Shown: positions 38,734 to 47,460 of the stretch, piece by piece
How the letters are laid out: every line of letters starts with the position of its first letter
Position numbering within the stretch: position 1 is the stretch's first letter
Source of the DNA: Buttiauxella agrestis ATCC 33320
GTDB lineage: Bacteria; Pseudomonadota; Gammaproteobacteria; Enterobacterales; Enterobacteriaceae
NCBI GenBank assembly: GCA_024169445.1
Contig: JALKFA010000001.1
Location: forward strand, 62,001-126,000
Direction of reading: 5' to 3'
Length of the DNA stretch: 64,000 nucleotides
Notes under the pieces: model-generated
Told to the model about the DNA's origin: nothing
The model's input: the letters and a program-made list of their open reading frames with translations, nothing else
Databases searched by the model: none
Program-made: the position numbers and the translations under genes

Positions 38734-39640
38734 TATTCCAACAAACCAGCTCGGTTCACCAAGCCAGACGGAATTGGCAGAGCAAGAAGTCGCCCGTACA
38801 TTACGTCGCGAAAAAATCAGCCGTAGCATTCGCTATGTGGTGCTGATTATTGTCGGCCTGTTGATGCTCTACCCACTGGTGTGGATGTTCTCTGCCGCGT
38901 TTAAACCGAACCATGAGATCTTCACCACGCTGGGCCTGTGGCCGTCAAACCCAACCAGCGACGGTTTCGTCAACGGCTGGAAAACCGGTACTGAGTACAC
39001 CTTTGGTCACTACATGCTGAACACCATGCAGTATGTGATTCCCAAAGTTCTGCTGACCATTATCTCTTCAACGATTGTCGCTTACGGCTTCGCCCGTTTC
39101 GAAATCCCGTTCAAGAAATTCTGGTTCGCCACGTTGATTACCACCATGTTGCTGCCAAGCACTGTGCTGTTAATCCCGCAATACCTGATGTTCCGTGAAA
39201 TGGGCATGTTGAATAGCTATTTACCCCTGTGGCTACCAATGGCATTTGCCACCCAAGGGTTCTTTGTCTTCATGTTGATCCAGTTCCTGCGTGGCGTACC
39301 ACGCGATATGGAAGAAGCCGCGCAAATTGATGGCTGTAACTCCTTCCAGGTGCTCTGGTATGTGGTAGTGCCGATTCTGAAACCGGCCATTATCTCCGTC
39401 GCCCTGTTCCAGTTCATGTGGTCAATGAACGACTTTATCGGGCCGCTGATTTATGTGTACAGCGTCGACAAATACCCAATTGCACTGGCGCTCAAAATGT
39501 CTATCGACGTGACAGAAGGCGCTCCATGGAACGAAATTCTGGCAATGGCGAGCATCTCCATTCTGCCATCGATAATCATCTTCTTCCTGGCTCAACGCTA
39601 CTTCGTACAAGGCGTGACCAGCAGCGGAATTAAAGGTTAA
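38726..39640 (+). CDS. togN: Oligogalacturonide ABC transporter permease TogN
   Basis: A 304-residue second permease (MalG-type). The first helix is YVVLIIVGLLMLYPLVWMF, and the EAA loop is EEAAQIDGCNSFQVLWYVVV. ATG 38726 (MADIPTNQLGSPSQ) follows AAGGGAGG and overlaps the togM end, giving coupled translation; the frame is open further upstream but inside togM. togA starts 13 bp after it. It pairs with TogM to form the pore. Confidence 0.92.
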   Translation: MADIPTNQLGSPSQTELAEQEVARTLRREKISRSIRYVVLIIVGLLMLYPLVWMFSAAFKPNHEIFTTLGLWPSNPTSDGFVNGWKTGTEYTFGHYMLNTMQYVIPKVLLTIISSTIVAYGFARFEIPFKKFWFATLITTMLLPSTVLLIPQYLMFREMGMLNSYLPLWLPMAFATQGFFVFMLIQFLRGVPRDMEEAAQIDGCNSFQVLWYVVVPILKPAIISVALFQFMWSMNDFIGPLIYVYSVDKYPIALALKMSIDVTEGAPWNEILAMASISILPSIIIFFLAQRYFVQGVTSSGIKG

Positions 39641-39653
39641 GTGAGGGAATATC

Positions 39654-40781
39654 ATGGCTGAAGTTATTTTCAACAAATTGCAAAAAGTTTACTCCAACGG
39701 CTTCCAGGCGGTTCATGGTATCGACCTGAAAATTGAAGACGGTGAATTCATGGTTATCGTCGGCCCGTCTGGCTGCGCGAAATCAACCACCCTGCGCATG
39801 CTGGCGGGTCTGGAAACCATCAGCGGTGGCGAAGTACGCATTGGCGACCGCGTCGTCAACAACCTGGCACCAAAATCGCGCGGTATTGCGATGGTGTTCC
39901 AGAACTACGCGTTGTACCCGCACATGACGGTACGTGAAAATCTGGCGTTCGGCCTGAAGCTGAGCAAGCTACCAAAAGACCAGATTGAGTCGCAAGTGAA
40001 TGAAGCGGCCAAAATCCTTGAGCTGGATGAGCTGATGGACCGCCTGCCGCGCCAGTTATCTGGCGGCCAGGCACAGCGCGTGGCAGTAGGCCGTGCGATT
40101 GTGAAAAAACCGGATGTGTTCTTGTTCGACGAACCGTTATCAAACCTTGATGCCAAGCTGCGTGCGTCGATGCGTATTCGTATCTCCGACCTGCATAAGC
40201 AACTCAAGAAAAGCGGCAAGCCAGCCACCACCGTTTACGTGACCCACGATCAGACTGAAGCGATGACCATGGGCGACCGTATCTGCGTGATGAAACTGGG
40301 CCACATCATGCAGGTGGATACACCAGACAATCTTTATCACTACCCGAAAAACATGTTCGTGGCTGGCTTTATCGGTGCGCCAGAAATGAACATTCGCCCA
40401 AGCAAGTTGATCGAAAAAGACGGACGTCTGCAAATTAGCGTCGGTCAAGACACGCTGGCACTGAACGAGCGCCAGCAAAAGCGTTGCGCTGAATACAAAG
40501 ATCAGGACATTTTCTTCGGTATCCGTCCTGAATTTATTTCAATCTCTGATGAACCGTTCGCCCAAAGCCATTCCAGCGGTGAAATGGTGCGTGTGGAGAA
40601 CATGGGTCATGAATTCTTCATCTACCTGAAAGTCGCTGATTTCGAAATGACCTGCCGCATCCCTTCCGATGAAGCTAAGCCAATGATTGAAAAGGGCCTT
40701 CACCGTAAGGTGTATTTCAAATTTGACATGGAAAAATGTCATATTTTCGACGCAAAAACAGAACAGAACATCTCACTCTGA
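39654..40781 (+). CDS. togA: Oligogalacturonide ABC transporter ATPase TogA
   Basis: A 375-residue MalK/UgpC-type ATPase that powers the importer. Walker A is GPSGCAKSTTLRM, with Ala where GCGKST is usual; Q-loop VFQNYALYP; signature RQLSGGQAQRVAVGRA; Walker B DVFLFDEPLSNLDAK; H-loop YVTHDQ. The C-terminal regulatory OB-fold region (from about residue 240) includes FFGIRPEFI. It lies in the togMNAB operon with 13 bp after togN. Confidence 0.94.
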   Translation: MAEVIFNKLQKVYSNGFQAVHGIDLKIEDGEFMVIVGPSGCAKSTTLRMLAGLETISGGEVRIGDRVVNNLAPKSRGIAMVFQNYALYPHMTVRENLAFGLKLSKLPKDQIESQVNEAAKILELDELMDRLPRQLSGGQAQRVAVGRAIVKKPDVFLFDEPLSNLDAKLRASMRIRISDLHKQLKKSGKPATTVYVTHDQTEAMTMGDRICVMKLGHIMQVDTPDNLYHYPKNMFVAGFIGAPEMNIRPSKLIEKDGRLQISVGQDTLALNERQQKRCAEYKDQDIFFGIRPEFISISDEPFAQSHSSGEMVRVENMGHEFFIYLKVADFEMTCRIPSDEAKPMIEKGLHRKVYFKFDMEKCHIFDAKTEQNISL

Positions 40782-40796
40782 CAGGAGTCTATGATA

Positions 40797-42086
40797 ATGA
40801 AAAAAGTGCTGTTAAGTACCCTGATTGCTTCAACCCTTGGCATGGCTGCTGGTTCTGCGTTCGCGGCAGATCAAGTGGATTTACGCATGTCCTGGTGGGG
40901 CGGCAACGGACGCCATCAGGTGACTCTGAAGGCAGTTGAAGAGTTCCAGAAACAACATCCAAACATTAAGGTGAAGTCTGAATACACTGGTTGGGACGGC
41001 CACTTGTCCCGTCTGACCACACAAATCGCGGGCGGTACTGAGCCGGACGTGATGCAGACTAACTGGAACTGGCTGCCAATTTTCTCTAAAACCGGCACTG
41101 GCTTCTACGATCTTAATACCGTGAAAGGCGATCTGGATTTAACCCAGTTTGATCCCAAAGAACTGCAATCCACCACGGTTGACGGCAAGCTAAACGGTAT
41201 TCCGATTTCCGTTACCGCGCGCGTGTTCTATTTCAACGACGAAACGTGGAAGAAAGCAGGCATCGCTTACCCAAAAACCTGGGAAGAGCTGATGGCAGCG
41301 GGTAAAACCTTCGAGAGCAAACTGGGCAAGCAATACTTCCCGGTGGTGTTAGAGCACCAGGATACGCTGGCTCTGCTGCGCTCTTACATGGTGCAGAAAT
41401 ACAATATTCCTGAAATCGACACCACCAAAAAGCAGTTTGGTTATTCCAAAGAGCAGTGGGTTGAGTTCTTCGGCATGTACAAGAAACTCATCGACAGCCA
41501 CGTGATGCCTGACACTAAGTACTATGCGTCATTTGGTAAGAGCAACATGTACGAAATGAAACCGTGGATTGAAGGCGAGTGGGCGGGGACGTACATGTGG
41601 AACTCCACCATTAACAAATATTCCGACAACCTTAAGCCACCAGCGAAGCTTGAACTGGGTTCTTACCCAATGCTGCCAGGGGCGACAGATGCCGGTCTGT
41701 TCTTCAAACCTGCGCAAATGTTCTCTATCAGTAAAACGACCAAGCATCCGAAAGAAGCGGCGATGCTGATTAACTTCTTGCTCAACGAGAAGGCGGGCGT
41801 GGAGGCTTTGGGTCTGGAGCGCGGTGTGCCATTGAGCAAAGCGGCTGTAACCCAGCTGACTACTGATGGCGTAATCAAAGATAACGACCCATCAGTTGCA
41901 GGTCTGAAACTGGCGCAGTCACTGCCAAACAAACTGGCAACCTCGCCGTACTTTGACGATCCGCAGATTGTTTCCCTGTTCGGAACCTCTTTGCAGTACA
42001 TCGACTACGGCCAGAAAACCGTAGAAGAAACTGCAGCTGAGTTCGAGCGCCAGGGTAACCGCATCCTGAAACGTGCGATGCGTTAA
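40797..42086 (+). CDS. togB: Oligogalacturonide-binding periplasmic protein TogB
   Basis: A 429-residue solute-binding protein (SBP family 1). The signal peptide MKKVLLSTLIASTLGMAAGS ends AFA before ADQVDLRMSWWGG. The binding-domain signature GWDGHLSRLTTQIAGGTEPD is visible. I prefer ATG 40797: AGGAG is nine bases upstream, whereas the earlier in-frame ATG at 40791 leaves only three. It captures di- and oligogalacturonides for TogMNA. A hairpin with a T run follows. Confidence 0.93.
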   Translation: MKKVLLSTLIASTLGMAAGSAFAADQVDLRMSWWGGNGRHQVTLKAVEEFQKQHPNIKVKSEYTGWDGHLSRLTTQIAGGTEPDVMQTNWNWLPIFSKTGTGFYDLNTVKGDLDLTQFDPKELQSTTVDGKLNGIPISVTARVFYFNDETWKKAGIAYPKTWEELMAAGKTFESKLGKQYFPVVLEHQDTLALLRSYMVQKYNIPEIDTTKKQFGYSKEQWVEFFGMYKKLIDSHVMPDTKYYASFGKSNMYEMKPWIEGEWAGTYMWNSTINKYSDNLKPPAKLELGSYPMLPGATDAGLFFKPAQMFSISKTTKHPKEAAMLINFLLNEKAGVEALGLERGVPLSKAAVTQLTTDGVIKDNDPSVAGLKLAQSLPNKLATSPYFDDPQIVSLFGTSLQYIDYGQKTVEETAAEFERQGNRILKRAMR

Positions 42087-42112
42087 TTAAGTAGGCTAGT
42101 TTTGCTATCTAT

Positions 42113-42146
42113 GCCCTGCCCCGCTTGCGTGGCAGGGCATTTTTTT
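42113..42146 (+). terminator. Terminator or attenuator between togB and ogl
   Basis: GCCCTGCC-10-nt loop-GGCAGGGC followed by ATTTTTTT, 26 bp after the togB stop and 24 bp before ogl. Because ogl lies directly behind on the same strand with no clear separate promoter, partial read-through is likely. Confidence 0.85.
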
Positions 42147-42169
42147 AACGATTAAACAGGAGTGTCGTT

Positions 42170-43300
42170 ATGGCTAAAGGTAAGAAAATCCAACTTTCCT
42201 TCCGCGCCCGACGCGACAAGGAAACCGGTGCAGAAGTCTTGCGTTTAACCCCGCCACATGTCATTTGCCATCGTAATTATTTCTATCAAAAATGTTTCAG
42301 TAATGATGGTCAGCGGTTGATATTCGGCGGCGCATTTGAAGGGCACTGGAATTACTACTCGCTGGATCTGGACAAACAAATGGCGACCCAGTTAACCGAA
42401 GGTGAAGGTGACAACACTTTCGGCGGCTTTCTGTCAGCTGACTGCCAATCGTTGTGGTATGTGAAAAACACCCGCGAACTGCGCCGCGTTGACCTGGAGA
42501 CTCTCGAAGAGCATGTAGTTTACCAAGTTGATGACCAGTGGGTGGCTTACGGTACCTGGGTTGCTAATTCGGATTGCAGCCTGTTGGTTGGTATTGAGAT
42601 CAAAAAAAGCGACTGGTCGCCGCTAACTGACTGGCAAAAATTCCGTGATTTCTATTTCACCAACCCGGAATGCCGCCTGATCCGCATCGATTTACACACC
42701 GGCGAGCAACAAGTCATCTTGCAAGAAAAACGCTGGTTAGGTCATCCGATTTACCGGCCATTTGACGATCAAACCGTAGCGTTTTGTCACGAAGGGCCGC
42801 GAGATGCCATCGATGCTCGCATGTGGTTGATTAATCAAGATGGCACTAATCTGCGCAAAGTGCGCCAGCATCAGCAAGGCGAAAGTTTTACCCATGAATT
42901 TTGGGTGCCTGATGGCTCTGCGCTCTATTACGTCGCTCACAAAGAAGGTGATGCGCACCGCTATTTGTGGAGTGCCAACCCGTTAACTCTCGAAAATCGC
43001 CTGCTGCGAACCATTCCCCCTTGCTCACACTTGATGAGTAACCACGACGGCACGCTGGTCGTCGGTGATGGTGCACCACATAAAACCGGCAATATCGATC
43101 TTAACGATCCATTTATTTGGGTGTTTGATTTGCAGAAAGGGACGCAGAAAGCGGTTTGCCAGCACAATACATCGTGGAAAGTTCTTGATGGAGATCGGCA
43201 GGTGACACATCCACATCCGTCATTTAGCCCGGATAACCAGTGGGTGCTTTACACTTCCGACGAAGAAGGCATGCCGGCGTTGTATTTAGCCAGGGTATAG
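42170..43300 (+). CDS. ogl: Oligogalacturonate lyase paralogue 1 (PL22)
   Basis: A 376-residue cytoplasmic lyase of polysaccharide lyase family 22, a seven-bladed beta-propeller. It splits digalacturonate and its unsaturated form to monomers by beta-elimination. The conserved metal/catalytic stretches PPCSHLMSN and RQVTHPHPSFSPD are present, plus CHRNYFYQKCFSNDG and WLGHPIYRPFDD. It is clearly diverged from the second copy at 44584: the N-terminus has FRARRDKETGAEV, the blade around AHKEGDAHRYLW differs, and the C-terminus is shorter. It belongs to the tog operon. An AGGAG site precedes the ATG. Confidence 0.9.
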   Translation: MAKGKKIQLSFRARRDKETGAEVLRLTPPHVICHRNYFYQKCFSNDGQRLIFGGAFEGHWNYYSLDLDKQMATQLTEGEGDNTFGGFLSADCQSLWYVKNTRELRRVDLETLEEHVVYQVDDQWVAYGTWVANSDCSLLVGIEIKKSDWSPLTDWQKFRDFYFTNPECRLIRIDLHTGEQQVILQEKRWLGHPIYRPFDDQTVAFCHEGPRDAIDARMWLINQDGTNLRKVRQHQQGESFTHEFWVPDGSALYYVAHKEGDAHRYLWSANPLTLENRLLRTIPPCSHLMSNHDGTLVVGDGAPHKTGNIDLNDPFIWVFDLQKGTQKAVCQHNTSWKVLDGDRQVTHPHPSFSPDNQWVLYTSDEEGMPALYLARV

Positions 43301-43304
43301 ATAT

Positions 43305-43336
43305 AAAAAAACCTCCTGACTTCAGGAGGTTTCTAT
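43305..43336. terminator. Terminator after ogl copy 1
   Basis: ACCTCCTGA-CT-TCAGGAGGT (43311-43330) flanked by AAAAAA upstream and TTCTATTT downstream. It could work in both directions, for ogl (plus) and kduD (minus). Confidence 0.85.
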
Positions 43337-43349
43337 TTCGTTTCATTTT

Positions 43350-43426
43350 GTCGGGGGCGCTACGCTTGCCCGACCTACCGAAAGGAATGGATTTCGTAGG
43401 GTGGATAAGCGCCAGCGTCATCCACC
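43350..43426. repeat. REP-like palindrome pair
   Basis: Two imperfect palindromes, GTCGGG..CCCGAC and GGTGGAT..ATCCACC, share the inner gcg..cgc core with the other REP-like copies in this window. They lie between convergent ogl and kduD. Confidence 0.8.
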
Positions 43427-43442
43427 TTTACTTCAATCCGAA

Positions 43443-44204
43443 TTAACGCGCTAACCAGCCGCCATCAACCGCAACGGTGTAACCGTTGATGTAATCAGAA
43501 GCAGTAGATGCCAGGAACACGATTGGACCTTTCAGATCTTCTGGCAGGCCCCAACGGCCAGCAGGGATACGCTCAAGAATGGCAGCGCTACGTTCTTCAT
43601 CAGCACGCAATTGCTGGGTGTTGTTGGTTGCCATGTAACCTGGGGCAATCGCGTTTACGTTGATACCGTGTTGTGCCCACTCGTTCGCCAGCAGACGGGT
43701 CACGCCCATTACTGCGCTTTTTGACGCGGTGTAAGACGGTACGCGGATGCCGCCCTGGTAAGAAAGCATAGAAGCGATGTTAATGATTTTGCCGCCTTTG
43801 CCTTGCGCAATGAACTGGCGAGCCACAGCCTGAGACATGAAGAACACGCTCTTAATGTTCAGGTTCATGACATCGTCCCAGTCTTTTTCGCTGAAGTTGA
43901 TCGCATCTTCACGACGAATCAGACCCGCGTTGTTTACCAGAATGTCGATTTGGCCGTACTCAGCAACCGCACGCTCCAGCAGAGCGGGAATGCCATCAAT
44001 CTGGCGCAGGTCAGCGGTCAGGCTCAGGAAGCGGCGACCCAGAGCAGTAACACGCTCAATGGTTTCAGCCGGTTCAACGATGTTGATGCCCACGATGTCA
44101 CAACCAGCTTCAGCAAGACCGATAGCCATACCCTGGCCCAGACCTGTATCACAACCAGTAACAACTGCAACTTTACCTTGTAGGGAGAACGAATCCAGAA
44201 TCAT
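43443..44204 (-). CDS. kduD: 2-dehydro-3-deoxy-D-gluconate 5-dehydrogenase KduD
   Basis: A 253-residue short-chain dehydrogenase (E. coli KduD 253) that reduces 2,5-diketo-3-deoxygluconate (DKII) to KDG with NAD(P)H. The nucleotide motif is TGCDTGLGQG, NNAG follows, and the catalytic YTASKSA (Tyr and Lys) is intact. The C-terminus ends VDGGWLAR. It is divergent from ogl copy 2 with KdgR boxes in the shared gap. In E. coli kduI follows; here it is absent from the window. Confidence 0.96.
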   Translation of the reverse strand: MILDSFSLQGKVAVVTGCDTGLGQGMAIGLAEAGCDIVGINIVEPAETIERVTALGRRFLSLTADLRQIDGIPALLERAVAEYGQIDILVNNAGLIRREDAINFSEKDWDDVMNLNIKSVFFMSQAVARQFIAQGKGGKIINIASMLSYQGGIRVPSYTASKSAVMGVTRLLANEWAQHGINVNAIAPGYMATNNTQQLRADEERSAAILERIPAGRWGLPEDLKGPIVFLASTASDYINGYTVAVDGGWLAR

Positions 44205-44345
44205 GTAGGTTTCCTTTATTTATACGGGCCTGCTGTTAGCGCAAGCATTTCGGGGAAAATATTGTTCGCGCTAACTGCGCAATTCATAAATTACATACGG
44301 TGCAAACACTGTTCCGTAATCTTTGATGGGTGAATAGTAATCCTG

Positions 44346-44530
44346 TTGAAACTGCTTTTCAATTATAAATGAAACGTTGTTTCAGATTTTAGGATGTTCT
44401 TTTCATATTTGATAAAGCGATCACGCTTAGCGGCTTACCTCAACGTTCTGATGCCCTTCTTTGCAACATTTCATACGACAGATATTACTTTTAGTGAATG
44501 CAATCACACACCTTGAAACATTGTTTTGAT
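44346..44530. promoter_or_regulatory. KdgR boxes in the kduD-ogl2 divergent region
   Basis: TGAAACGTTGTTTCA (44370-44384) is a perfect KdgR dyad. TTGAAACTGCTTTTCAA (44346-44362) and TTGAAACATTGTTTTG (44513-44528) are close variants. The first two would serve kduD and the third ogl copy 2. The gap spans 44205-44583 (379 bp). Confidence 0.78.
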
Positions 44531-44583
44531 AAATTAGCACCCATTGTTCGTTCATCAATTCCGATAGGTAAAAGGAGAGCATC

Positions 44584-45759
44584 ATGGCTAAAGGTATGCG
44601 GGTTAAGCTGGTTTACGAAGTGAGTCAGGACCCAGACACAGGCGTCGAAGTCACCCGCTTAACGCCACCAGAAGTCACGTGTCATCGTAATTACTTCTAT
44701 CAAAAATGCTTTACCAATGATGGCAACAAGCTCCTGTTTGCCGGGGAATTTGACGGTCACTGGAACTACTACCTGCTGGATATCGCCGCAGGCGAAGCGG
44801 TGCAATTAACTGAAGGCGCTGGCGACAACACTTTTGGCGGCTTCCTCTCACCTGATGACAACTCTCTTTACTATGTGAAGAACGAGCGCACGCTGTTGGA
44901 AGTGAATCTTGAGACGCTGGTTGAGCGTGAAGTTTACCGCGTACCTGATGATTGGGTTGGTTACGGCACCTGGGTGGCTAACAGCGATTGCAGCAAACTG
45001 GTGGGAATCGAAATCTCCAAAGACGACTGGGTTCCATTGAACGACTGGAAAATCTTCCACGACTTTTTCCACAAAGGTCCAAACTGCCGCCTGTTGCGTG
45101 TTGATCTACAAACCGGTGAAAGTGCAGTGATCCACCAGGAAAAAAACTGGCTCGGCCATCCGATTTATCGCCCATTCGACGACAACACTGTCGCCTTCTG
45201 CCATGAAGGTCCGCATGACCTGGTAGATGCGCGTATGTGGATGGTCAACGAAGATGGTAGCAACGTGCGTAAAGTGAAAGAGCATGCCGAAGGTGAAAGC
45301 TGCACGCATGAATTCTGGGTGCCAAATGGCTCTTCTCTGATGTACGTTTCTTATCTTAAAGGCCAGCAAGGCCGCACCATTTATAGCTACAACCCGGACA
45401 CGGGTGTTAACGCAGAAGTGATGCAGATGCCTGCATGCTCACATCTGATGAGTAACTTTGATGGTTCGCTGTTAGTCGGTGACGGTTCCGGTACGCCTGT
45501 CGATGTGAAAGACACCAGCGGTTATACCATCGATAACGACCCGTATTTATATGCCTTCGATGTTGCGAAAAAAGCGTATTTCCGCGTCGCTCGTCATGAT
45601 ACATCCTGGGCAACATTTGCCAATAGCCGCCAGGTCACGCATCCACATCCTTCATTCACTCCGGATGACAGCGCCATTCTTTTCAGCTCCGATAAAGACG
45701 GTAAACCTGCGCTATATATTGCGAAGATGCCTGCTAACCCGGAATTAATTTCTGCCTGA
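44584..45759 (+). CDS. ogl: Oligogalacturonate lyase paralogue 2 (PL22)
   Basis: A 391-residue PL22 lyase, closer than copy 1 to the classical Dickeya/Pectobacterium Ogl (388): it begins MAKGMRVKLVYEVSQDPDTG and keeps CHRNYFYQKCFTNDG, MPACSHLMSN and RQVTHPHPSFTPD. The His-Pro-His stretch holds known metal ligands of the family. AAGGAGAG precedes the start. It is divergent from kduD under KdgR boxes and has its own terminator array downstream. It probably does the bulk of digalacturonate cleavage; having two copies may give different size preference or regulation (inference). Confidence 0.94.
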   Translation: MAKGMRVKLVYEVSQDPDTGVEVTRLTPPEVTCHRNYFYQKCFTNDGNKLLFAGEFDGHWNYYLLDIAAGEAVQLTEGAGDNTFGGFLSPDDNSLYYVKNERTLLEVNLETLVEREVYRVPDDWVGYGTWVANSDCSKLVGIEISKDDWVPLNDWKIFHDFFHKGPNCRLLRVDLQTGESAVIHQEKNWLGHPIYRPFDDNTVAFCHEGPHDLVDARMWMVNEDGSNVRKVKEHAEGESCTHEFWVPNGSSLMYVSYLKGQQGRTIYSYNPDTGVNAEVMQMPACSHLMSNFDGSLLVGDGSGTPVDVKDTSGYTIDNDPYLYAFDVAKKAYFRVARHDTSWATFANSRQVTHPHPSFTPDDSAILFSSDKDGKPALYIAKMPANPELISA

Positions 45760-45785
45760 TAAAAGAGTATGTCCTGTGTAGGCCC

Positions 45786-46254
45786 TTGCCTTCTCTTTAT
45801 GAGAGGGCTTTTTTTTGCTGACAAAGGGTTTTTGTAGGGTGGATAAGCGTTAGCGTCATCCACCATTTACGCCAGTTGTGTCGGATGACGCTGCGCTTAT
45901 CCGACCTACGAAGAAGTTTGTCATCAGTCTCTGCCTTCTCTTTATGAGAGGCTTTTTTTTGCTGACAAAGGGTTTTTGTAGGGTGGATAAGCGTTAGCGT
46001 CATCCACCATTTACGCCAGTTTGTCGGATGACGCTGCGCTTATCCGACCTACGAAGACGTTTGTCATCAGTCTCTGCCCTCTCTTTATGAGAGAGTTTTT
46101 TTTGCTGACAAAGGGTTTTTGTAGGGTGGATAAGCGTTAGCGTCATCCACCATTTACGCCAGTTGTGTCGGATGACGCTGCGCTTATCCAACCTAGGAAG
46201 AAGTTTGTCATCAGTCTCTGCCTTCTCTTTATGAGAGGGCTTTTTTTTGCTGAC
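45786..46254. repeat. Tandem array: four terminator hairpins and three REP-like pairs, about 144-bp period
   Basis: A terminator (CCTTCTC-TTTAT-GAGAGGG then T7-8) recurs at 45789, 45934, 46077 and 46221, spaced about 145, 143 and 144 bp. Each interval carries a head-to-head palindrome pair: GGTGGATAAGCGTTAGCGTC..ATCCACC, then GTCGGATGACGCTGCGCTTATCC. The copies are nearly identical, so the amplification is recent. It fills the convergent gap between ogl copy 2 and kdgM (45760-46352). Confidence 0.93.
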
Positions 46255-46297
46255 ATTTAATTCCCTTCTTCACCAGGTGAAGGAAAAAACAAAATAT

Positions 46298-46325
46298 AAA
46301 AAAGCCCCCGCTATTATGCAGAGGC
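46298..46325 (-). terminator. Probable terminator after kdgM
   Basis: On the minus strand GCCTCTGC-ATAATA-GCGGGGGC (8 bp with two G-U pairs) is followed by TTTTTTATATTTT, 28 bp past the kdgM stop. Confidence 0.75.
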
Positions 46326-46352
46326 CCGGAGAGGGAATTAAAAATGAAACGA

Positions 46353-47036
46353 TTAGAATGAATAGGCCACACCAACACGATAACGCGTCTGGCGTTCATC
46401 TGCGGTTTTACTGCCGCTCACATTACCCAACTCAGCATACGGCGCCCAGTTTTTATCCCATTTATAAGCCACTTTCACGTTATATTCTTGAGAATCCTTC
46501 TTATTATTAGAACGGATCTCATATTGGCTTTTCGCATAAACATAGTTCAGCTCAGTACGCCAGTCGCCTAATACAAAGCCTGCCCATAAATCGCCACGGT
46601 TCACTTTATCATCATCTTTCTTAGCATCATTTGGGTAGCGCGTATATTCATAACGGTAACGTGCTGCCACGTAAAAACCATTATCAAAGCTATATTGTGC
46701 ATGTAAATTCGGCTTCCAGATGGTACGGTTATCCGTACTTTCGACCGTTAATGCCGGTGTAATAGCGATATTATTTGATGCTTTCCAGCGCCAGCTAATT
46801 TGGTCTTCATGACCATTACCAATCAAATCTGCAAATGGTTCATCTTTATTGGTGCCGCCAGATTTCCATTTTGCTTCAACGCTGAAACCTAAACCATTTT
46901 CAAAACGGTGAGAAACGGCAACACGGTCTGCGTTAGTACCTGCATCAATATATTCATGACGTAAATCTACAGTGACTGCCTGTGCTGCAACACTAACACC
47001 ACAAAGAACAACCACACCCAGAGCTTTCTTCAACAT
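46353..47036 (-). CDS. kdgM: Oligogalacturonate-specific porin KdgM
   Basis: A 227-residue outer-membrane beta-barrel of the KdgM family (12 strands) that lets oligogalacturonides into the periplasm. The signal peptide MLKKALGVVVLCGVSVAAQA is followed by VTVDLRHEYID, the typical mature start. Alternating strands end in the C-terminal aromatic RYRVGVAYSF needed for BAM insertion. I chose ATG 47036; the frame opens 11 codons earlier without a signal peptide at the start. KdgR boxes lie just upstream. A terminator follows. Confidence 0.93.
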   Translation of the reverse strand: MLKKALGVVVLCGVSVAAQAVTVDLRHEYIDAGTNADRVAVSHRFENGLGFSVEAKWKSGGTNKDEPFADLIGNGHEDQISWRWKASNNIAITPALTVESTDNRTIWKPNLHAQYSFDNGFYVAARYRYEYTRYPNDAKKDDDKVNRGDLWAGFVLGDWRTELNYVYAKSQYEIRSNNKKDSQEYNVKVAYKWDKNWAPYAELGNVSGSKTADERQTRYRVGVAYSF

Positions 47037-47053
47037 GTTCGCATTCCCTTCAT

Positions 47054-47089
47054 TGAAATATCGTTTCATTTTTATGAAACTGAAGTTTA
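47054..47089. promoter_or_regulatory. KdgR boxes upstream of kdgM
   Basis: TGAAATATCGTTTCA (47054-47068) and TGAAACTGAAGTTTA (47075-47089) lie in tandem just before kdgM. A CRP-like TGTGACAGGTATCA occurs at about 47160. The rest of the 424-bp gap to yqeF (47037-47460) is A/T-rich with one REP-like palindrome. Confidence 0.65.
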
Positions 47090-47418
47090 TTTTTAAACGA
47101 ACATTATTTTAGTGATCGGGATCGTAAAAATTTATGTCAAAATACACACATGGCAATATGTGTGACAGGTATCAAAAAAATAAACGATCGCGTCCGAAAC
47201 TTAGCGGAAAACATAAAGAAAAATAATAACTAGTTATAAAATTTCGCGACAGAAATCACATTGGAATGCTCGCAACCATAAATAAGCAAACATTTCAATA
47301 AACTTTCAGTTTATTTACTTAAGGATATTCCAGGGCATAAAAATATGAATGAAATTAGGATGAGTTTAATAACTCAAGAAGGAGAGAAAGCAGATGAGTT
47401 GTACAAATGGAAAATGCA

Positions 47419-47447
47419 GGGTGGATTCGCGTTAGCGGCATCCACCC
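47419..47447. repeat. REP-like palindrome after yqeF
   Basis: GGGTGGAT-13 nt-ATCCACCC, 14 bp beyond the yqeF stop. It has the same family core as the arrays at 45.8 and 63.5 kb. Confidence 0.8.
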
Positions 47448-47460
47448 GGTGTAACTGAAA

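Noticed and set aside
45797-46191. Minus-strand frames beginning MTLTLIHPTKTLCQQKK
   Set aside because: They are repeated translations of the 144-bp terminator/REP unit, not a protein.
47345-47458. 37-codon frame starting MNEIRMSLITQEGEKADE near the end of yqeF
   Set aside because: It runs through a REP-like palindrome and has no clear ribosome site; not supported.
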